Of a stretch of DNA of 64,000 bases, positions 18,881-28,555 are shown piece by piece. The notes below the pieces were generated by a model. That model did not search any database. It was not told the origin of the DNA and saw only the letters and a program-made list of their open reading frames with translations. Source of the stretch: Thiohalospira halophila DSM 15071 (GTDB lineage: Bacteria > Pseudomonadota > Gammaproteobacteria > Thiohalospirales > Thiohalospiraceae). The position numbers were made by a program, and so were the translations under genes. The stretch spans positions 1-64,000 of the forward strand of contig NZ_FOMJ01000002.1 in assembly GCF_900112605.1 (NCBI RefSeq). Direction: 5' to 3'. Position 1 is the stretch's first letter. Every line of letters begins with the position of its first letter.

Positions 18881-20440
18881 TCAGTGGCGGAAGTGGCGGA
18901 TCCCGGTAAGGACCATGGCCAGGCCGTGCTCGTTGGCCGCGGCCAGGACCTCCTCGTCCCGCCGGGAGCCGCCGGGCTGGATGACGGCGGTGACGCCGAC
19001 CTCCGCGGCCTGGTCGATGCCGTCCCGGAAGGGGAAGAAGGCGTCCGAGGCCATGACCGAGCCGGTGACGCTCAGGCCGGCATCGGCGGCCTTTTCCGCC
19101 GCGATCCGGGTGCTGTAGACCCGGCTCATCTGGCCGGCGCCCACGCCCACGGTCTGCCCCTCGCTGCCGAAGACGATGGCGTTGGACTTCACGAACTTGG
19201 CGACCCGCCAGGTAAAGAGGAGGTCGCGCATCTCCTGTTCCGAGGGTGCGCGCTCACTCACTACGCGCAGGCCGGCATCGTCGACCATGCGGGTGTCGCG
19301 GTCCTGGACCAGGAGGCCGCCGCCGACACGCTTGAGGTCCATGCCGCCGGCGAGCCCGGACCAGGGGCCAGTGGCCAGGACGCGGATGTTGGTCTTGGCG
19401 GCAAGCTCCTCCCGGGCCTCGGCACTGAAGCTCGGCGCCAGGATAACCTCCACGAACTGCCGGTTGACGATGGTGTGGGCGGTGTGGCTGTCCACCTCCC
19501 GGTTGAAGGCGATGATCCCGCCGAAGGCGGAGACCGGGTCGGTGGCGTAGGCGCGGTCGTAGGCGGTGAGCAGGTCCTCGCCCTCGGCGACGCCGCAGGG
19601 GTTGGCGTGCTTGACGATGACGCAGGCCGGCGCCTCGAACTGCTTCACGCACTCCAGGGCGGCATCGCTGTCGGCGATGTTGTTGAAGGAGAGCTCCTTG
19701 CCCTGGAGGACCTCCGCGGTGGTCACGGTGGCCGGCTCCGGCCGGCGGTCGGTATAGAAGGCGGCGGCCTGGTGGGGGTTCTCGCCGTAGCGCAGCGGCC
19801 GGCGGTCGACGAACTGCTGATTCCAGGTCCGCGGCAGGCCCGGCTCGCCCCCCTCGGCGCGCTGGCCCAGCCACCCGGCGATGGCGCCGTCGTAGGCAGC
19901 GGTATGCTCGAAGGCCTTCACCGCCAGGTCGAAGCGCAGGGCATCATCCACCGCCCCCCCGGAGGCCTCCATGGCGGCGAGGATCCGGGGGTAGTCGGCG
20001 GCGTCCACGGCCACGGTGACGGCGGCGTGGTTCTTGGCCGCCGCGCGCAACAGCGTGGGGCCGCCGATGTCGATGTTCTCCACCGCCGTGGCCAGGTCGC
20101 AGTCCGGGTCGGCCACGGTATCCTCGAAGGGATAGAGGTTGGCCACGACCAGGTCGATGGGGGGGATATCGTTCTCCGCCATCACGGCATCGTCCTCGCC
20201 CCGGCGGCCTAGCAGGCCGCCGTGGATGCGCGGATGCAGGGTCTTTACCCGGCCGTCCATCATCTCGGGGAAACCGGTGTGGTCGCTCACCTCCACCACC
20301 GGGACCCCCGCCTCGGCGATGAGCCGGGCGGTGCCGCCGGTGGAGAGGATCTCCACCCCGCGGTCGTGGAGCTCGCGGGCGAAGTCGGCCACGCCGCTCT
20401 TGTCGGAGACACTGATCAGGGCGCGTCGGATGGCGTTCAT
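18881..20440 (-). CDS. purH: Bifunctional AICAR formyltransferase / IMP cyclohydrolase
   Basis: Catalyses the last two steps of IMP synthesis. 519 residues, [16 protein letters not shown]. The N-terminal MGS-like cyclohydrolase domain has [17 protein letters not shown]. The C-terminal transformylase domain has the KHANPCG signature, FGGIIAFN, and [15 protein letters not shown]. It overlaps the fis stop by 4 bases. Usual family length is about 520-530. Confidence 0.97.
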   Translation of the reverse strand: MNAIRRALISVSDKSGVADFARELHDRGVEILSTGGTARLIAEAGVPVVEVSDHTGFPEMMDGRVKTLHPRIHGGLLGRRGEDDAVMAENDIPPIDLVVANLYPFEDTVADPDCDLATAVENIDIGGPTLLRAAAKNHAAVTVAVDAADYPRILAAMEASGGAVDDALRFDLAVKAFEHTAAYDGAIAGWLGQRAEGGEPGLPRTWNQQFVDRRPLRYGENPHQAAAFYTDRRPEPATVTTAEVLQGKELSFNNIADSDAALECVKQFEAPACVIVKHANPCGVAEGEDLLTAYDRAYATDPVSAFGGIIAFNREVDSHTAHTIVNRQFVEVILAPSFSAEAREELAAKTNIRVLATGPWSGLAGGMDLKRVGGGLLVQDRDTRMVDDAGLRVVSERAPSEQEMRDLLFTWRVAKFVKSNAIVFGSEGQTVGVGAGQMSRVYSTRIAAEKAADAGLSVTGSVMASDAFFPFRDGIDQAAEVGVTAVIQPGGSRRDEEVLAAANEHGLAMVLTGIRHFRH

Positions 20441-20766
20441 GGCGTCTGGTTCCCCCTGGATTGGCTGCCGGCGGCCGGGCCGCCGGAGGATGAACGACTG
20501 GATGAATTCTCGAGGAGCTCGTACTGCCGCACCTTCTTGCGCAGCGTGGCCCGGTTGATCCCCAGGATCTCCGCCGCCCGGCGCTGATTGCCGTCGGCGT
20601 GCTCCAGCACCCGGGCCAGCAGGGTGCGCTCCGTCTGCTCGATGAGCAGGCGATGGAGGTCACCGGGAGGGAAACCGTCCAGGGCCTGGAAGTACTGGTC
20701 CAGCGCCTGGCGGAGGCAGCGGCCCAGATCGCCCGGAGTCGGGTCGGTGGAGGGATCGGCACTCAT
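20437..20766 (-). CDS. fis: Fis family DNA-binding protein
   Basis: Fis is a nucleoid-associated HTH protein that activates rRNA promoters and bends DNA. From ATG 20766 the product is 109 residues. The C-terminal helix-turn-helix [26 protein letters not shown] is typical of Fis. Here a 25-residue Ser/Gly/Gln-rich tail follows the HTH, which E. coli Fis lacks; there Fis ends at the HTH (98 residues). It sits in the classic dusB-fis order, with ATGA overlaps on both sides. Confidence 0.92.
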   Translation of the reverse strand: MSADPSTDPTPGDLGRCLRQALDQYFQALDGFPPGDLHRLLIEQTERTLLARVLEHADGNQRRAAEILGINRATLRKKVRQYELLENSSSRSSSGGPAAGSQSRGNQTP

Positions 20767-21740
20767 GCGGCGAACTCCTGGAATTCGGCAGCGAAGGCAT
20801 TGGCGAGCAGGCGGCGTTGCTCGCTGGCATCGGTGGCGGCCATGAGCCGCCGCGTATCGGTTTCGGCGGTGCCCCGGGCCTGCAGGTACCACTTGATGTG
20901 CTTGCGCGCGACCCGGACCCCCTGTTCGGCGCCGTAGAGCGTGTGCAGGCCGCGCAGGTGCTCGTCGGCGACCGCGGCCACCTCCGCCGCGTCGGGTTCG
21001 GGGGCGGACTCCCCGGCCAGGAAGGCGCGGATCCGCTGGAAGACCCACGGGTCACCCCGGGCCGCCCGGCCGACCATGACGGCATCGGCACCGGTCTGTT
21101 GCAGGGCGCGGAGTGCCGACGGGCCATCGACGATGTCGCCATTGGCCACCAGGGGGAGCGAGGTGGCCTCCCGCACCCGGGCCAGGGTCCCGAACTCCGC
21201 CTGGCCGCTGTAGCCGTCGGCGCGGGTGCGGCCGTGGACGGTGAGGGTGGCGATGCCGGTCTCCTCGGCGATGCGGGCGACGGTCGGGGCGTTGCGGTGC
21301 TCCGCATCCCAGCCGGTGCGGATCTTCAGGGACACCGGGACGGGCACGGCCGCGACCACGGCCTCCAGGATGCGGCCCACCAGCGCCTCGTCGCGCATCA
21401 GCGCGGAGCCGGCCGCCCGGCGGCAGACCTTCTTGGCCGGGCAGCCCATGTTGAGGTCGATGAGTTCGGCCCCGGCGGCGGCGACGTCGCGAGCGGCGGC
21501 GGCCAGTTCCGCCGGTTCGGTCCCGGCGAGCTGTACCGCGACGGGTCCGGGCTCCCCGGTCAGGGCCAGGCGCTGGCGGCTCTTGGGGGTTGCCCAGAGG
21601 TGGCGGTCGGAGGTGAGCATCTCCGAGAAGGCCAGCCCGGCCCCCATCCGCCGGCAGAGGGCGCGGAAGGGCGCATCGGTGATCCCCGCCATGGGCGCAA
21701 GCAGTACGGGCGGATCGATGGCGTGGGGGCCGATCTGCAT
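20763..21740 (-). CDS. dusB: tRNA-dihydrouridine synthase B
   Basis: FMN enzyme that reduces uridine-17 in the tRNA D-loop. The frame is open from 21773, but ATG 21740 (MQIGPHAIDPPVLLAPMAGITD) aligns with the family start and gives 325 residues (E. coli 321). Seen: PMAGITDAPFR at the FMN site, DLNMGCPAKKVCRR with the catalytic-region cysteines, and the HGRTRADGYSG motif. It heads the dusB-fis pair. Confidence 0.94.
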   Translation of the reverse strand: MQIGPHAIDPPVLLAPMAGITDAPFRALCRRMGAGLAFSEMLTSDRHLWATPKSRQRLALTGEPGPVAVQLAGTEPAELAAAARDVAAAGAELIDLNMGCPAKKVCRRAAGSALMRDEALVGRILEAVVAAVPVPVSLKIRTGWDAEHRNAPTVARIAEETGIATLTVHGRTRADGYSGQAEFGTLARVREATSLPLVANGDIVDGPSALRALQQTGADAVMVGRAARGDPWVFQRIRAFLAGESAPEPDAAEVAAVADEHLRGLHTLYGAEQGVRVARKHIKWYLQARGTAETDTRRLMAATDASEQRRLLANAFAAEFQEFAA

Positions 21741-21837
21741 GGGACACCGTCGGGTGAGTAGGGAAGCGGGCATGATACCGGCCGGCCGGGGTCGGGAAAA
21801 GGCGCCCGGGCGAGTGCCGCGAACCCCGAAACGGGGC

Positions 21838-22602
21838 TCAGCGCAGCTGGAACCGGAAGTTCACCGCCTCCGGGCCGGGGTCGGGGATGTCCAGCTCCAC
21901 CGAGGCGGCCTCGCCGGGGGGCAGACGCTCCGGCGGCGCGGCGTGGTAGTCGGTGGGCTCGAAGCGGCCGGCCGCCAGGGGCTGATTGTTGCGGTCCGAG
22001 AGGAGCAGGTGGAGGAAGGGCAGGGGCTGGGCGTAGTCGGCGTTGTTCACCAGCTCCGCCGTGACCCGCAGCGCTCCCTCGCGTTCCGGATGGGCCCGGA
22101 TCTCCCGGCCGGCGATATCGAAGGCCGCCGGATCACGCTGGGGCTCCACGCGGCAGTCGGCCACCGCGCAGAGCTGTTCCAGGGTCGGCCGCAGCTCGGG
22201 ATAGCTGGCGGCCAGGGCGTTGCGCTCGAAGTAGAGGAACTGCACCGGGAAGAGCGCCAGCAGCAGGAGGCTGCCCACCAGCCAGCCGGTGGTGGCGGCC
22301 AGCCGACCCCCCCGGCCATGGGCGGCGAGGGGCTGCTTGCGTTGGTCCCGGGTGCCGGAGGGCTCTTGCGGCCGCCGGGGGACGGGCTCGCTATCGGGCG
22401 ACGTCTCGGGCTCGGCTTCGGGCTCCGGCGGGGCGGCCGCGGCCTCCGGGTCGGGCTCCGTGCGCGGCAGCGCCTCCTCCAGGTGTTCCAGGGCGTCGAA
22501 GACGGTATCGCAGACGCCACAGCGCACCCGGCCCTCGGCGGCGCGCAGCTGCTCGGCGGTGACTCGGAAGTAGCTGTGGCAGTTGGGGCACTGGGTATAC
22601 AT
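21838..22602 (-). CDS. Zinc-ribbon membrane protein, DUF3426 family
   Basis: 254 residues. The N-terminal zinc ribbon MYTQCPNCHSYFRV...VRCGVC has cysteines C5, C8, C28 and C31. An acidic proline-rich linker (about 45-90) precedes one transmembrane segment (about 108-128, WLVGSLLLLALFPVQFLYF). The C-terminal domain, predicted to be periplasmic, matches the DUF3426 type. Such proteins are commonly found between prmA and dusB/fis in gammaproteobacteria and often start MJ0042-like. No function is established. An oxidative or secretion role cannot be argued from the sequence. Confidence 0.82.
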   Translation of the reverse strand: MYTQCPNCHSYFRVTAEQLRAAEGRVRCGVCDTVFDALEHLEEALPRTEPDPEAAAAPPEPEAEPETSPDSEPVPRRPQEPSGTRDQRKQPLAAHGRGGRLAATTGWLVGSLLLLALFPVQFLYFERNALAASYPELRPTLEQLCAVADCRVEPQRDPAAFDIAGREIRAHPEREGALRVTAELVNNADYAQPLPFLHLLLSDRNNQPLAAGRFEPTDYHAAPPERLPPGEAASVELDIPDPGPEAVNFRFQLR

Positions 22603-22653
22603 GGGAGCCTCGAAACGGATGGACCTCGGATGGTCCCGGCCTCGGCAAGGACG

Positions 22654-23535
22654 TTAACCCATCCGGCGGCGGCCGTCCAAGCGGATCCAGCCGTCCTGCT
22701 CCACCGGCGGGTCCATCTCGAACCAGGGGGCGTAGCTGGCCGCTACCGCCTCGGCCTGTTCCTCCAGGATCCCGCTGAGGACCAGATCGCCGCCGGGAGC
22801 GGTGCGCGAGGCCAGATAGGGGGCCAGTTCCTGCAGGGTGCCGGCGAGGATGTTGGCGAGCACCAGATCGGCCGTCCCGCCGGGGTCATCCTCGATGCCG
22901 TGGCTTCGGATGCGGTCGGCCACGCCGTTGTTCCGGGCATTCTCCGGCGTTGCGGTGACTGCCTGCGGGTCGTTGTCTACCGCCAGGATGTCGGTGGCGC
23001 CCAGCAGAGCGGCCGCCACGGCGAGAACCCCGGAGCCGGCGCCATAATCGAGGACGGTACGGCCCTCGGGGGGATGGGCATCGAGCCACTCCAGGCACAG
23101 CGCCGTGGTGGCGTGAGTGCCGCTGCCGAAGGCGAGACCGGGGTCCAGGCGCAGGTTCACCGCCTCGGGATCCGGGGCGTCCGCCCAGCTCGGGCAGATC
23201 CAGAGCCGCCGGCCGAAGCGCATGGGCTGGAAGTCGTCCATCCAGGCCCGCGTCCACTCCTGATCCGCAACCTCGTTGGCCGCGGTCCCCTCGGGGATGC
23301 TGCCCAGGCTCAGGGTCAGGGCCGCCCGGATGCCGGCCGGATCTACCTCCCCCGGGAAGAGTCCCACCACCTGCGCCTCGGCCCACAGGGGGGTCTCCCC
23401 CGGCCCCGGCTCGTAGATGGGCTGATCGGCGGCGTCACGGACGGTGACCGCGCTGGCACCGGCCGCCTCCAGGGCATCACTGGTGCGTTCGACCTCGGCG
23501 GCAGGGGCGGGAATGGTGATCTCGATCCAGCTCAA
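22654..23535 (-). CDS. prmA: Ribosomal protein L11 methyltransferase
   Basis: Trimethylates L11 lysines using SAM. 293 residues, MSWIEITIPAPAAEVE. The N-terminal substrate-recognition domain is followed by a SAM-binding core, RTVLDYGAGSGVLAVAA (motif I), with DLVLANILAGTLQEL downstream. Length equals E. coli PrmA (293). It is the first gene of the minus-strand run that continues through dusB-fis-purHD. Confidence 0.96.
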   Translation of the reverse strand: MSWIEITIPAPAAEVERTSDALEAAGASAVTVRDAADQPIYEPGPGETPLWAEAQVVGLFPGEVDPAGIRAALTLSLGSIPEGTAANEVADQEWTRAWMDDFQPMRFGRRLWICPSWADAPDPEAVNLRLDPGLAFGSGTHATTALCLEWLDAHPPEGRTVLDYGAGSGVLAVAAALLGATDILAVDNDPQAVTATPENARNNGVADRIRSHGIEDDPGGTADLVLANILAGTLQELAPYLASRTAPGGDLVLSGILEEQAEAVAASYAPWFEMDPPVEQDGWIRLDGRRRMG

Positions 23536-23699
23536 TTCAGGCTCCGGTTAGGATGCCGGTTCCCGGAGTCGGGGTGGCACGGAGAAATGATTTTACATTT
23601 TCGCTGTTGCAATGTGCGAATAACGTATCACAGTAGAAGGTGGGTCACCGGAAGTGGCGGCCCCTTGTGCATCAATCAACCGAGGCTCCCGATCCGATC

Positions 23700-25445
23700 A
23701 TGCAGATGAATATCCACTCCCTGGGTTTCCGCGTTGTCGCCTTCGCCAGCGGCATCGCCGCCGTCCTGGTCGGCGTGCTCTTTTTGCTGTACGCCCAGCA
23801 GGCCCACCAGGCGGCCATCGACAAGGAGGTACAAGGGGCCCGCTCCATCGTCCTCATGGCCGAGTCGGTGCGCGAGCGCATGGCCCACAAATGGGAGATC
23901 GGAATCTTCTCGCCGGAGAAGTTGCGCAACTACGAGTGGGACTCGGAGGCGGAGAAGAAGGAGCTCATCATGGCCACCATCCCGGTGGTCACCGCCTGGG
24001 AGTCGGCCCAGCAGAAGGCGGAGCAGGGCGGCTACGAGTTCCTGACGCCGCGCGAAGGCGCCCGGAACCCGGAGAACGAGCCGCAGAACGACATCCAGCG
24101 CGAGGCGCTGCGCCACTTCAAGCAGAACCCGGACGCCGAGGAGTTCCACGTGGTGGACCAGGCGGACAATGCGGTTCACTACTTCCGCCCGGTGCGGCTG
24201 GGCGAGGTCTGCCTGAACTGCCACGGCGACCCGGCGACCTCCGAGGAGCGGTGGGGCCGGGAGGACGGCAAGGACATCACCGGCCACCGCATGGAGGACA
24301 AGGAGGTGGGCGACCTCCACGGCGCCTTCGAGGTCATCGGCTCCATGGACGATGCTGATGCTGCGGCGGCGGCCAACCTCTGGAAGGGCGGCGGCATCGC
24401 GCTGCTCATGCTCGGGCTGGCGATCATGGCCCTGGCCTGGTGGGTGCGCAAGCGGGTGACCCGGCCGCTGAATACCGCCGTGGAGGGCATGATGGCCGCC
24501 GAGCGCGACGGCGACCTCAACTACCGCATGGACATCAGCGGCCGGGACGAGCTGGCCTGCCTCGGCAACGGCTTCAACAGCTTCATGGACAAGGTCCAGG
24601 GGCTGGTGCGCCAGGTGGCCGAGTCGTCCCGCTCGGTGGGCGAGGCGGCCCAGGAGGTCTCCCGGATCGGCGAGGAGACCCGCCAGGGTCTCGGCCGGCA
24701 GGCCTCGGAGACCGAGCAGGTGGCCACGGCCATGAACGAGATGACCGCCACCGTGGACGAGGTGGCAAAGAACGCCTCCTCGGCCGCCGATGCTGCCCAC
24801 TCCGCCGACGGCGAGGTCCGCTCCGGCGATCAGGTGGTGAGCCAGACCGTGGACTCCATCCAGCGGCTGGCGGCCGAGGTGGAGCGTGCCGGCGAGGTCA
24901 TCGACCGGTTGAGCGGCGAGAGTGAGAGCATCGGCAAGGTGGTCGACGTCATCAACGAGATCGCCGAGCAGACCAACCTCCTGGCGCTCAACGCCGCCAT
25001 CGAGGCGGCGCGGGCCGGGGAGTCCGGCCGGGGCTTCGCGGTGGTGGCCGACGAGGTGCGGACCCTGGCGCAGCGCACGCAGAAGTCCACCGACGAGATC
25101 CGGCAGATGGTGGAGAGCGTGCAGAAGGGGGCCAGCGAGGCGGTGCAGGTAATGGAGTCGGGGCGGTCCCAGGCCACCGAGAGCACCGAGCAGGCCGGTC
25201 ACGCGCGGGAGTCGCTGACGGCCATTCAGGGGTCGGTCTCCACCATTACCGACATGAACCAGCAGATCGCCTCGGCGGCGGAAGAGCAGTCGGCGACGGC
25301 GGAGGAGATCAACCGCAACGTTACCAACATCACGCAGGTGGCGGAGGAGACCGCCAGCGGGGCGGACGAACTCAACCGCGCCAGCGAACAGCTCAAGCAG
25401 CTCTCCGAGCAGCTGGAGGCGCGGCTGGGGCAGTTCCGGATGTAG
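23700..25445 (+). CDS. Methyl-accepting chemotaxis protein with Tll0287-like c-haem sensor domain
   Basis: Transmembrane chemoreceptor. 581 residues from ATG 23700; a GTG at 23640 would add 20. TM1 lies at about residues 10-29. A periplasmic domain holds a covalent-haem motif CLNCH (C171, C174, H175) in the DUF3365/Tll0287-like context ([14 protein letters not shown], then GDLHGAFEV). TM2 lies at about 228-248, followed by HAMP and the signalling domain with the hairpin tip [21 protein letters not shown]. No C-terminal CheR-docking pentapeptide. The c-haem suggests sensing of redox state or a gas ligand such as NO or CO, which is inferred. It is monocistronic, with a terminator pair behind it. 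Confidence 0.92.
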   Translation: MQMNIHSLGFRVVAFASGIAAVLVGVLFLLYAQQAHQAAIDKEVQGARSIVLMAESVRERMAHKWEIGIFSPEKLRNYEWDSEAEKKELIMATIPVVTAWESAQQKAEQGGYEFLTPREGARNPENEPQNDIQREALRHFKQNPDAEEFHVVDQADNAVHYFRPVRLGEVCLNCHGDPATSEERWGREDGKDITGHRMEDKEVGDLHGAFEVIGSMDDADAAAAANLWKGGGIALLMLGLAIMALAWWVRKRVTRPLNTAVEGMMAAERDGDLNYRMDISGRDELACLGNGFNSFMDKVQGLVRQVAESSRSVGEAAQEVSRIGEETRQGLGRQASETEQVATAMNEMTATVDEVAKNASSAADAAHSADGEVRSGDQVVSQTVDSIQRLAAEVERAGEVIDRLSGESESIGKVVDVINEIAEQTNLLALNAAIEAARAGESGRGFAVVADEVRTLAQRTQKSTDEIRQMVESVQKGASEAVQVMESGRSQATESTEQAGHARESLTAIQGSVSTITDMNQQIASAAEEQSATAEEINRNVTNITQVAEETASGADELNRASEQLKQLSEQLEARLGQFRM

Positions 25446-25458
25446 GGTCTCCCCCTCC

Positions 25459-25479
25459 CCGGGGCGCTGGGCGCCCCGG
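25459..25479 (+). terminator. GC hairpin directly after the chemoreceptor gene
   Basis: CCGGGGCGC (25459-25467) and GCGCCCCGG (25471-25479) form a perfect 9-bp stem with a TGG loop. No T-run follows. It precedes the stronger bidirectional terminator. Confidence 0.5.
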
Positions 25480-25492
25480 TAGAACGCCAACG

Positions 25493-25530
25493 AAAAGGCC
25501 CCGGGACCGTACTGGCTCCCGGGGCCTTTT
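25493..25530. terminator. Bidirectional intrinsic terminator between the chemoreceptor and accC
   Basis: AAAAGGCCCCGGGA (25493-25506) and TCCCGGGGCCTTTT (25517-25530) form a perfect 14-bp stem with a 10-base loop. The A-run and T-run let it work in both directions. It lies between the converging chemoreceptor and accC genes. Confidence 0.9.
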
Positions 25531-25554
25531 CATGGTCGGTAGGGGATTCCCGCG

Positions 25555-26895
25555 CTATAGCCCCAGCTTGTGCTCCAGGTAGTGGATGTTGGTCCCGCCC
25601 TCGATGAAGGCGCGGTCCCGGGTCAGATCCTCGTGGAGGGCGATGTTGGTACGGATCCCCTCCACCACCATCTCGGAGAGGGCGGTGCGCATCCGCGCCA
25701 GCGCCGACTCCCGGGTGTCGCCGTGGGCGATGAGCTTCCCGATCATGGAGTCGTAGTGCGGGGGCACCGGGTAGCCGGTGTAGGCGTGGCTGTCCACCCG
25801 GATCCCGGGGCCGCCGGCGGCGTGCCAGGTCTTGATGGTGCCGGGGCACGGCATGAAGGTCTTGGGGTCCTCGGCGTTGATCCGGCACTCCACGGCGTGG
25901 CCGCGGACCGTGATGTCCTCCTGCCGGTAGGAAAGCGGCTGCCCCGCAGCGACCCGGATCTGCTCGCGGACCAGGTCGACGCCGGTGACCATCTCGGTGA
26001 CCGGGTGCTCCACCTGAAGCCGGGTGTTCATCTCGATGAAGAAGAACTCGCCGTTCTCGTAGAGGAACTCGAAGGTCCCCGCCCCGCGATAGCCCAGCTC
26101 GATGCAGGCCCGGGCGCAGCGCTCGCCGATGGCCCGGCGCTGCTCCTCGGTGATCCCGGGGGCCGGCGCCTCCTCGATGACCTTCTGATGGCGCCGCTGC
26201 ATGGAGCAGTCGCGCTCACCCAGGTGGATGGCATTGCCCTGGCCGTCGGCCAGGACCTGGACCTCCACGTGGCGCGGATTCTCCAGGAACTTCTCCATGT
26301 AGACGGTGGCGTTGCCGAAGGTCGAACCGGCCTCGCTGCGGGTGAGGCTGATGGCGTTGAGCAGGTGGCCCTCGGCGTGGACCACGCGCATGCCGCGCCC
26401 GCCGCCGCCGCCGGCGGCCTTGATGATTACCGGGTAGCCGATCTCCCGGGCCAGGCGCAGATTCTCGTCGGGGTCGTCACCCAGCGGGCCGTCGGAGCCG
26501 GGGACACAGGGGACGCCGGCGGACTTCATCGCCTCGATGGCGGAGACCTTGTCCCCCATGAGGCGGATGGTTTCCGCCTTCGGTCCGATGAAGGTGAAGC
26601 CGCTGCGCTCCACCTGCTCCGCGAATTCGGCATTCTCCGAGAGGAAGCCGTAGCCCGGGTGGATGGCCTCGGCATCGGTGACCTCGCAGGCGGCGATGAC
26701 GGCCGGCACGTTGAGGTAGCTCTCGTTGGAGAGCGCCGGACCGATGCAGACCGACTCGTCGGCCAGCAGCACGTGCTTGAGGTTGCGGTCCACGTCGGAG
26801 TGGGCCGCCACGGTCTTGATGCCGAGCTCGCGACAGGCGCGGAGCACACGCAGGGCGATCTCGCCCCGGTTGGCAATGAGGATCTTGTCGAACAT
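25555..26895 (-). CDS. accC: Acetyl-CoA carboxylase, biotin carboxylase subunit
   Basis: Carboxylates the biotin on AccB, first committed step of fatty-acid synthesis. 446 residues (E. coli 449). [20 protein letters not shown]-grasp glycine loop [34 protein letters not shown]; catalytic [16 protein letters not shown]. It follows accB by 24 bases in the conserved aroQ-accB-accC operon. Confidence 0.98.
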   Translation of the reverse strand: MFDKILIANRGEIALRVLRACRELGIKTVAAHSDVDRNLKHVLLADESVCIGPALSNESYLNVPAVIAACEVTDAEAIHPGYGFLSENAEFAEQVERSGFTFIGPKAETIRLMGDKVSAIEAMKSAGVPCVPGSDGPLGDDPDENLRLAREIGYPVIIKAAGGGGGRGMRVVHAEGHLLNAISLTRSEAGSTFGNATVYMEKFLENPRHVEVQVLADGQGNAIHLGERDCSMQRRHQKVIEEAPAPGITEEQRRAIGERCARACIELGYRGAGTFEFLYENGEFFFIEMNTRLQVEHPVTEMVTGVDLVREQIRVAAGQPLSYRQEDITVRGHAVECRINAEDPKTFMPCPGTIKTWHAAGGPGIRVDSHAYTGYPVPPHYDSMIGKLIAHGDTRESALARMRTALSEMVVEGIRTNIALHEDLTRDRAFIEGGTNIHYLEHKLGL

Positions 26896-26919
26896 GGGGA
26901 ACCTTCCGCGGCCGGGGGA

Positions 26920-27372
26920 TCAGTCGATGACGAACAGGGGCTGATCGAATTCCACCGGCTGGCCGTTCTCCACGAGCACGGCCTTGATGGTGCCGGTCTT
27001 GTCGGCCTCGATCTGATTCATGAGCTTCATGGCCTCGATGATGCAGAGGGTCTCGCCCTCGCTCACCCGGTCGCCCACCTGGACGAAGGGGCTGGCCCCG
27101 GGCGAGGGTGCGGCGTAGAAGGTCCCCACCATGGGCGAGCAGACCTGATGGCCGCTGGGGGTGGTGTCGGCCTCCTCGCCGGCTGCGGGAGCCTCGGCCG
27201 CCGGGGCGGCCGCGGGGGCCGGAGCGGCCGCGGGGGCTACCGGGGCCGCCGCCGGAGCCGCACTGCTCTCGCGGCTGATGCGGATGGACTCTTCGCCCTC
27301 GGTGATCTCGATCTCGGCGACGCCGGACTGCTCCAGCAGCTCGATGAGTTTCTTGACCTTGCGGATATCCAT
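26920..27372 (-). CDS. accB: Acetyl-CoA carboxylase, biotin carboxyl carrier protein
   Basis: Carries biotin between the carboxylase and transferase. 150 residues (E. coli 156). The N-terminal helical region ([17 protein letters not shown]) is followed by an Ala/Pro-rich flexible linker (about 45-70) and the biotinyl domain, with the lysine in EAMKLMNQI near residue 117. Confidence 0.97.
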   Translation of the reverse strand: MDIRKVKKLIELLEQSGVAEIEITEGEESIRISRESSAAPAAAPVAPAAAPAPAAAPAAEAPAAGEEADTTPSGHQVCSPMVGTFYAAPSPGASPFVQVGDRVSEGETLCIIEAMKLMNQIEADKTGTIKAVLVENGQPVEFDQPLFVID

Positions 27373-27392
27373 GAGTGCGACCTTGGGGTTCC

Positions 27393-27836
27393 TTATATCT
27401 GGGCCAGACGCCGGCTGGCAGCCTCCAGTGCCAGTTCGTAACCGGTGGTCCCCAGGCCGGCGATGACGCCGACGGCAAGGTCCGAGAGGTACGAGTGGCG
27501 GCGGAAGGGCTCGCGGGCGTGCACGTTGGTGAGATGCACCTCGATGAAGGGCACCCGGACGGCGGCCAGGGCGTCGCGGATGGCGACGCTGGTGTGGGTA
27601 AAGGCCGCCGGGTTGATCAGGATGAAGTCGATGCCGTCGCCAGGGGCGCGCTGGATCGCGTCCACCAGTTCGTGCTCGGCATTGCTCTGGAGGTGCCGGA
27701 GCTCATGACCCGCCTCGCTGGCCCGCTGAGAGAGGGTCGCGATCACGGACTCGAGATCGGTGGCCCCGTAGAGATCCGGCTCGCGGGAGCCGAGCAGATT
27801 CAGGTTCGGGCCATTGAGGACCAGGATGCGGGCCAT
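27393..27836 (-). CDS. aroQ: 3-dehydroquinate dehydratase, type II
   Basis: Third step of the shikimate pathway. 147 residues from ATG 27836 ([20 protein letters not shown]), matching the type II length of about 150. The active-site tyrosine follows in PDLYG, with the [10 protein letters not shown] and EVHLTN segments. It heads the aroQ-accB-accC operon. The frame is open further upstream, but only this start gives the family N-terminus, preceded by a GAGGGAGCC ribosome binding region. Confidence 0.96.
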   Translation of the reverse strand: MARILVLNGPNLNLLGSREPDLYGATDLESVIATLSQRASEAGHELRHLQSNAEHELVDAIQRAPGDGIDFILINPAAFTHTSVAIRDALAAVRVPFIEVHLTNVHAREPFRRHSYLSDLAVGVIAGLGTTGYELALEAASRRLAQI

Positions 27837-27867
27837 GGCTCCCTCGGAAATGCGGATGGTTGCGTAT

Positions 27868-27873
27868 TTTACG
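27868..27873 (-). promoter_or_regulatory. Possible -10 box for aroQ-accBC
   Basis: TAAAAT on the minus strand lies about 32 bases before the aroQ ATG, in an AT-richer patch. No convincing -35 sits at 16-18 bases, so this is tentative. Confidence 0.35.
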
Positions 27874-27939
27874 GTAGTTTCAGCGCAGATCCTAGCAAGA
27901 TTTTCCGAAGAGTGCCGTGAACCGGTGCACAATCCCCGC

Positions 27940-28470
27940 TCAGAGCAGGGGTTCGATGGCCTTCTCCACGTCCTCGTAGGAGAGCTCTTCGCGCCAGCGT
28001 TCGACGATTCGACCCTCGCGGTCGATGAGCACGGTATACGGGAGGACACCCATCCGGTTGCCGTAGGCTTCGGCGATCCCGATGCCCTCGTCGCCTCCCA
28101 GCAGGATGGGATAGTTGACGCCCATGGGATTGGTGAAGTCCACCACCGCCTGGCGGTCGTCGATGGCCACGCCGATGATGCGCAGCCCCTGGTCGCGATA
28201 ATCCTCCTGGACATCGACGAAGGCCGGGATCTCCCGCCGGCAGGGCGGGCACCAGGAGGCCCAGAAGTTCAGGAGGACGACCTGGCCGTCCCACTCGCTG
28301 ATGGAGCGCTCCTTGCCATCGAGGTCGGGGAGGGTAAAGGCGGGCCGCGGCTCGCCCTTTGCCGAGGCCTTCGAATCGTCTCCCCCGGGACCGGCGACGA
28401 GGTAGTAGCCGCCGCCGGCCAGGGCCAGCAGGGCTAGGAGGATCACGATAAGGGCAGGGCGGCGCGACAT
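27940..28470 (-). CDS. TlpA/ResA-family membrane-anchored thioredoxin
   Basis: Periplasmic disulfide reductase anchored by one N-terminal helix. 176 residues from ATG 28470 ([27 protein letters not shown]); a start 18 codons upstream would add an unlikely basic leader. The AhpC/TSA-like thioredoxin fold has the active site [13 protein letters not shown] near residue 80 and a cis-Pro region [11 protein letters not shown]. Such proteins often reduce apocytochrome c haem-binding cysteines, which fits a genome with c-type cytochromes. The partner here is unproven. Confidence 0.88.
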   Translation of the reverse strand: MSRRPALIVILLALLALAGGGYYLVAGPGGDDSKASAKGEPRPAFTLPDLDGKERSISEWDGQVVLLNFWASWCPPCRREIPAFVDVQEDYRDQGLRIIGVAIDDRQAVVDFTNPMGVNYPILLGGDEGIGIAEAYGNRMGVLPYTVLIDREGRIVERWREELSYEDVEKAIEPLL

Positions 28471-28555
28471 GGTCAGGCTCCGGTGTCGTTGGCGGTCTTG
28501 GTTCCCGGGTCCGGTCCGGGCCATTATGGCTGGACTCTATGGCAGGAGGAAGGGC

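Noticed and set aside
18077-20212. 711-codon plus-strand frame opposite purD-purH
   Set aside because: A shadow of purD/purH codon bias, Gly/Asp/Val-rich and without domains.
23581-23640. Flagellar-type (sigma-28) promoter before the chemoreceptor
   Set aside because: GCGAATAA is similar to the -10, but no matching TAAA-type -35 sits at the right distance.
21226-23709. 827-codon plus-strand frame opposite dusB, DUF3426 and prmA
   Set aside because: It spans three well-supported minus-strand genes and their gaps, with no domain of its own.
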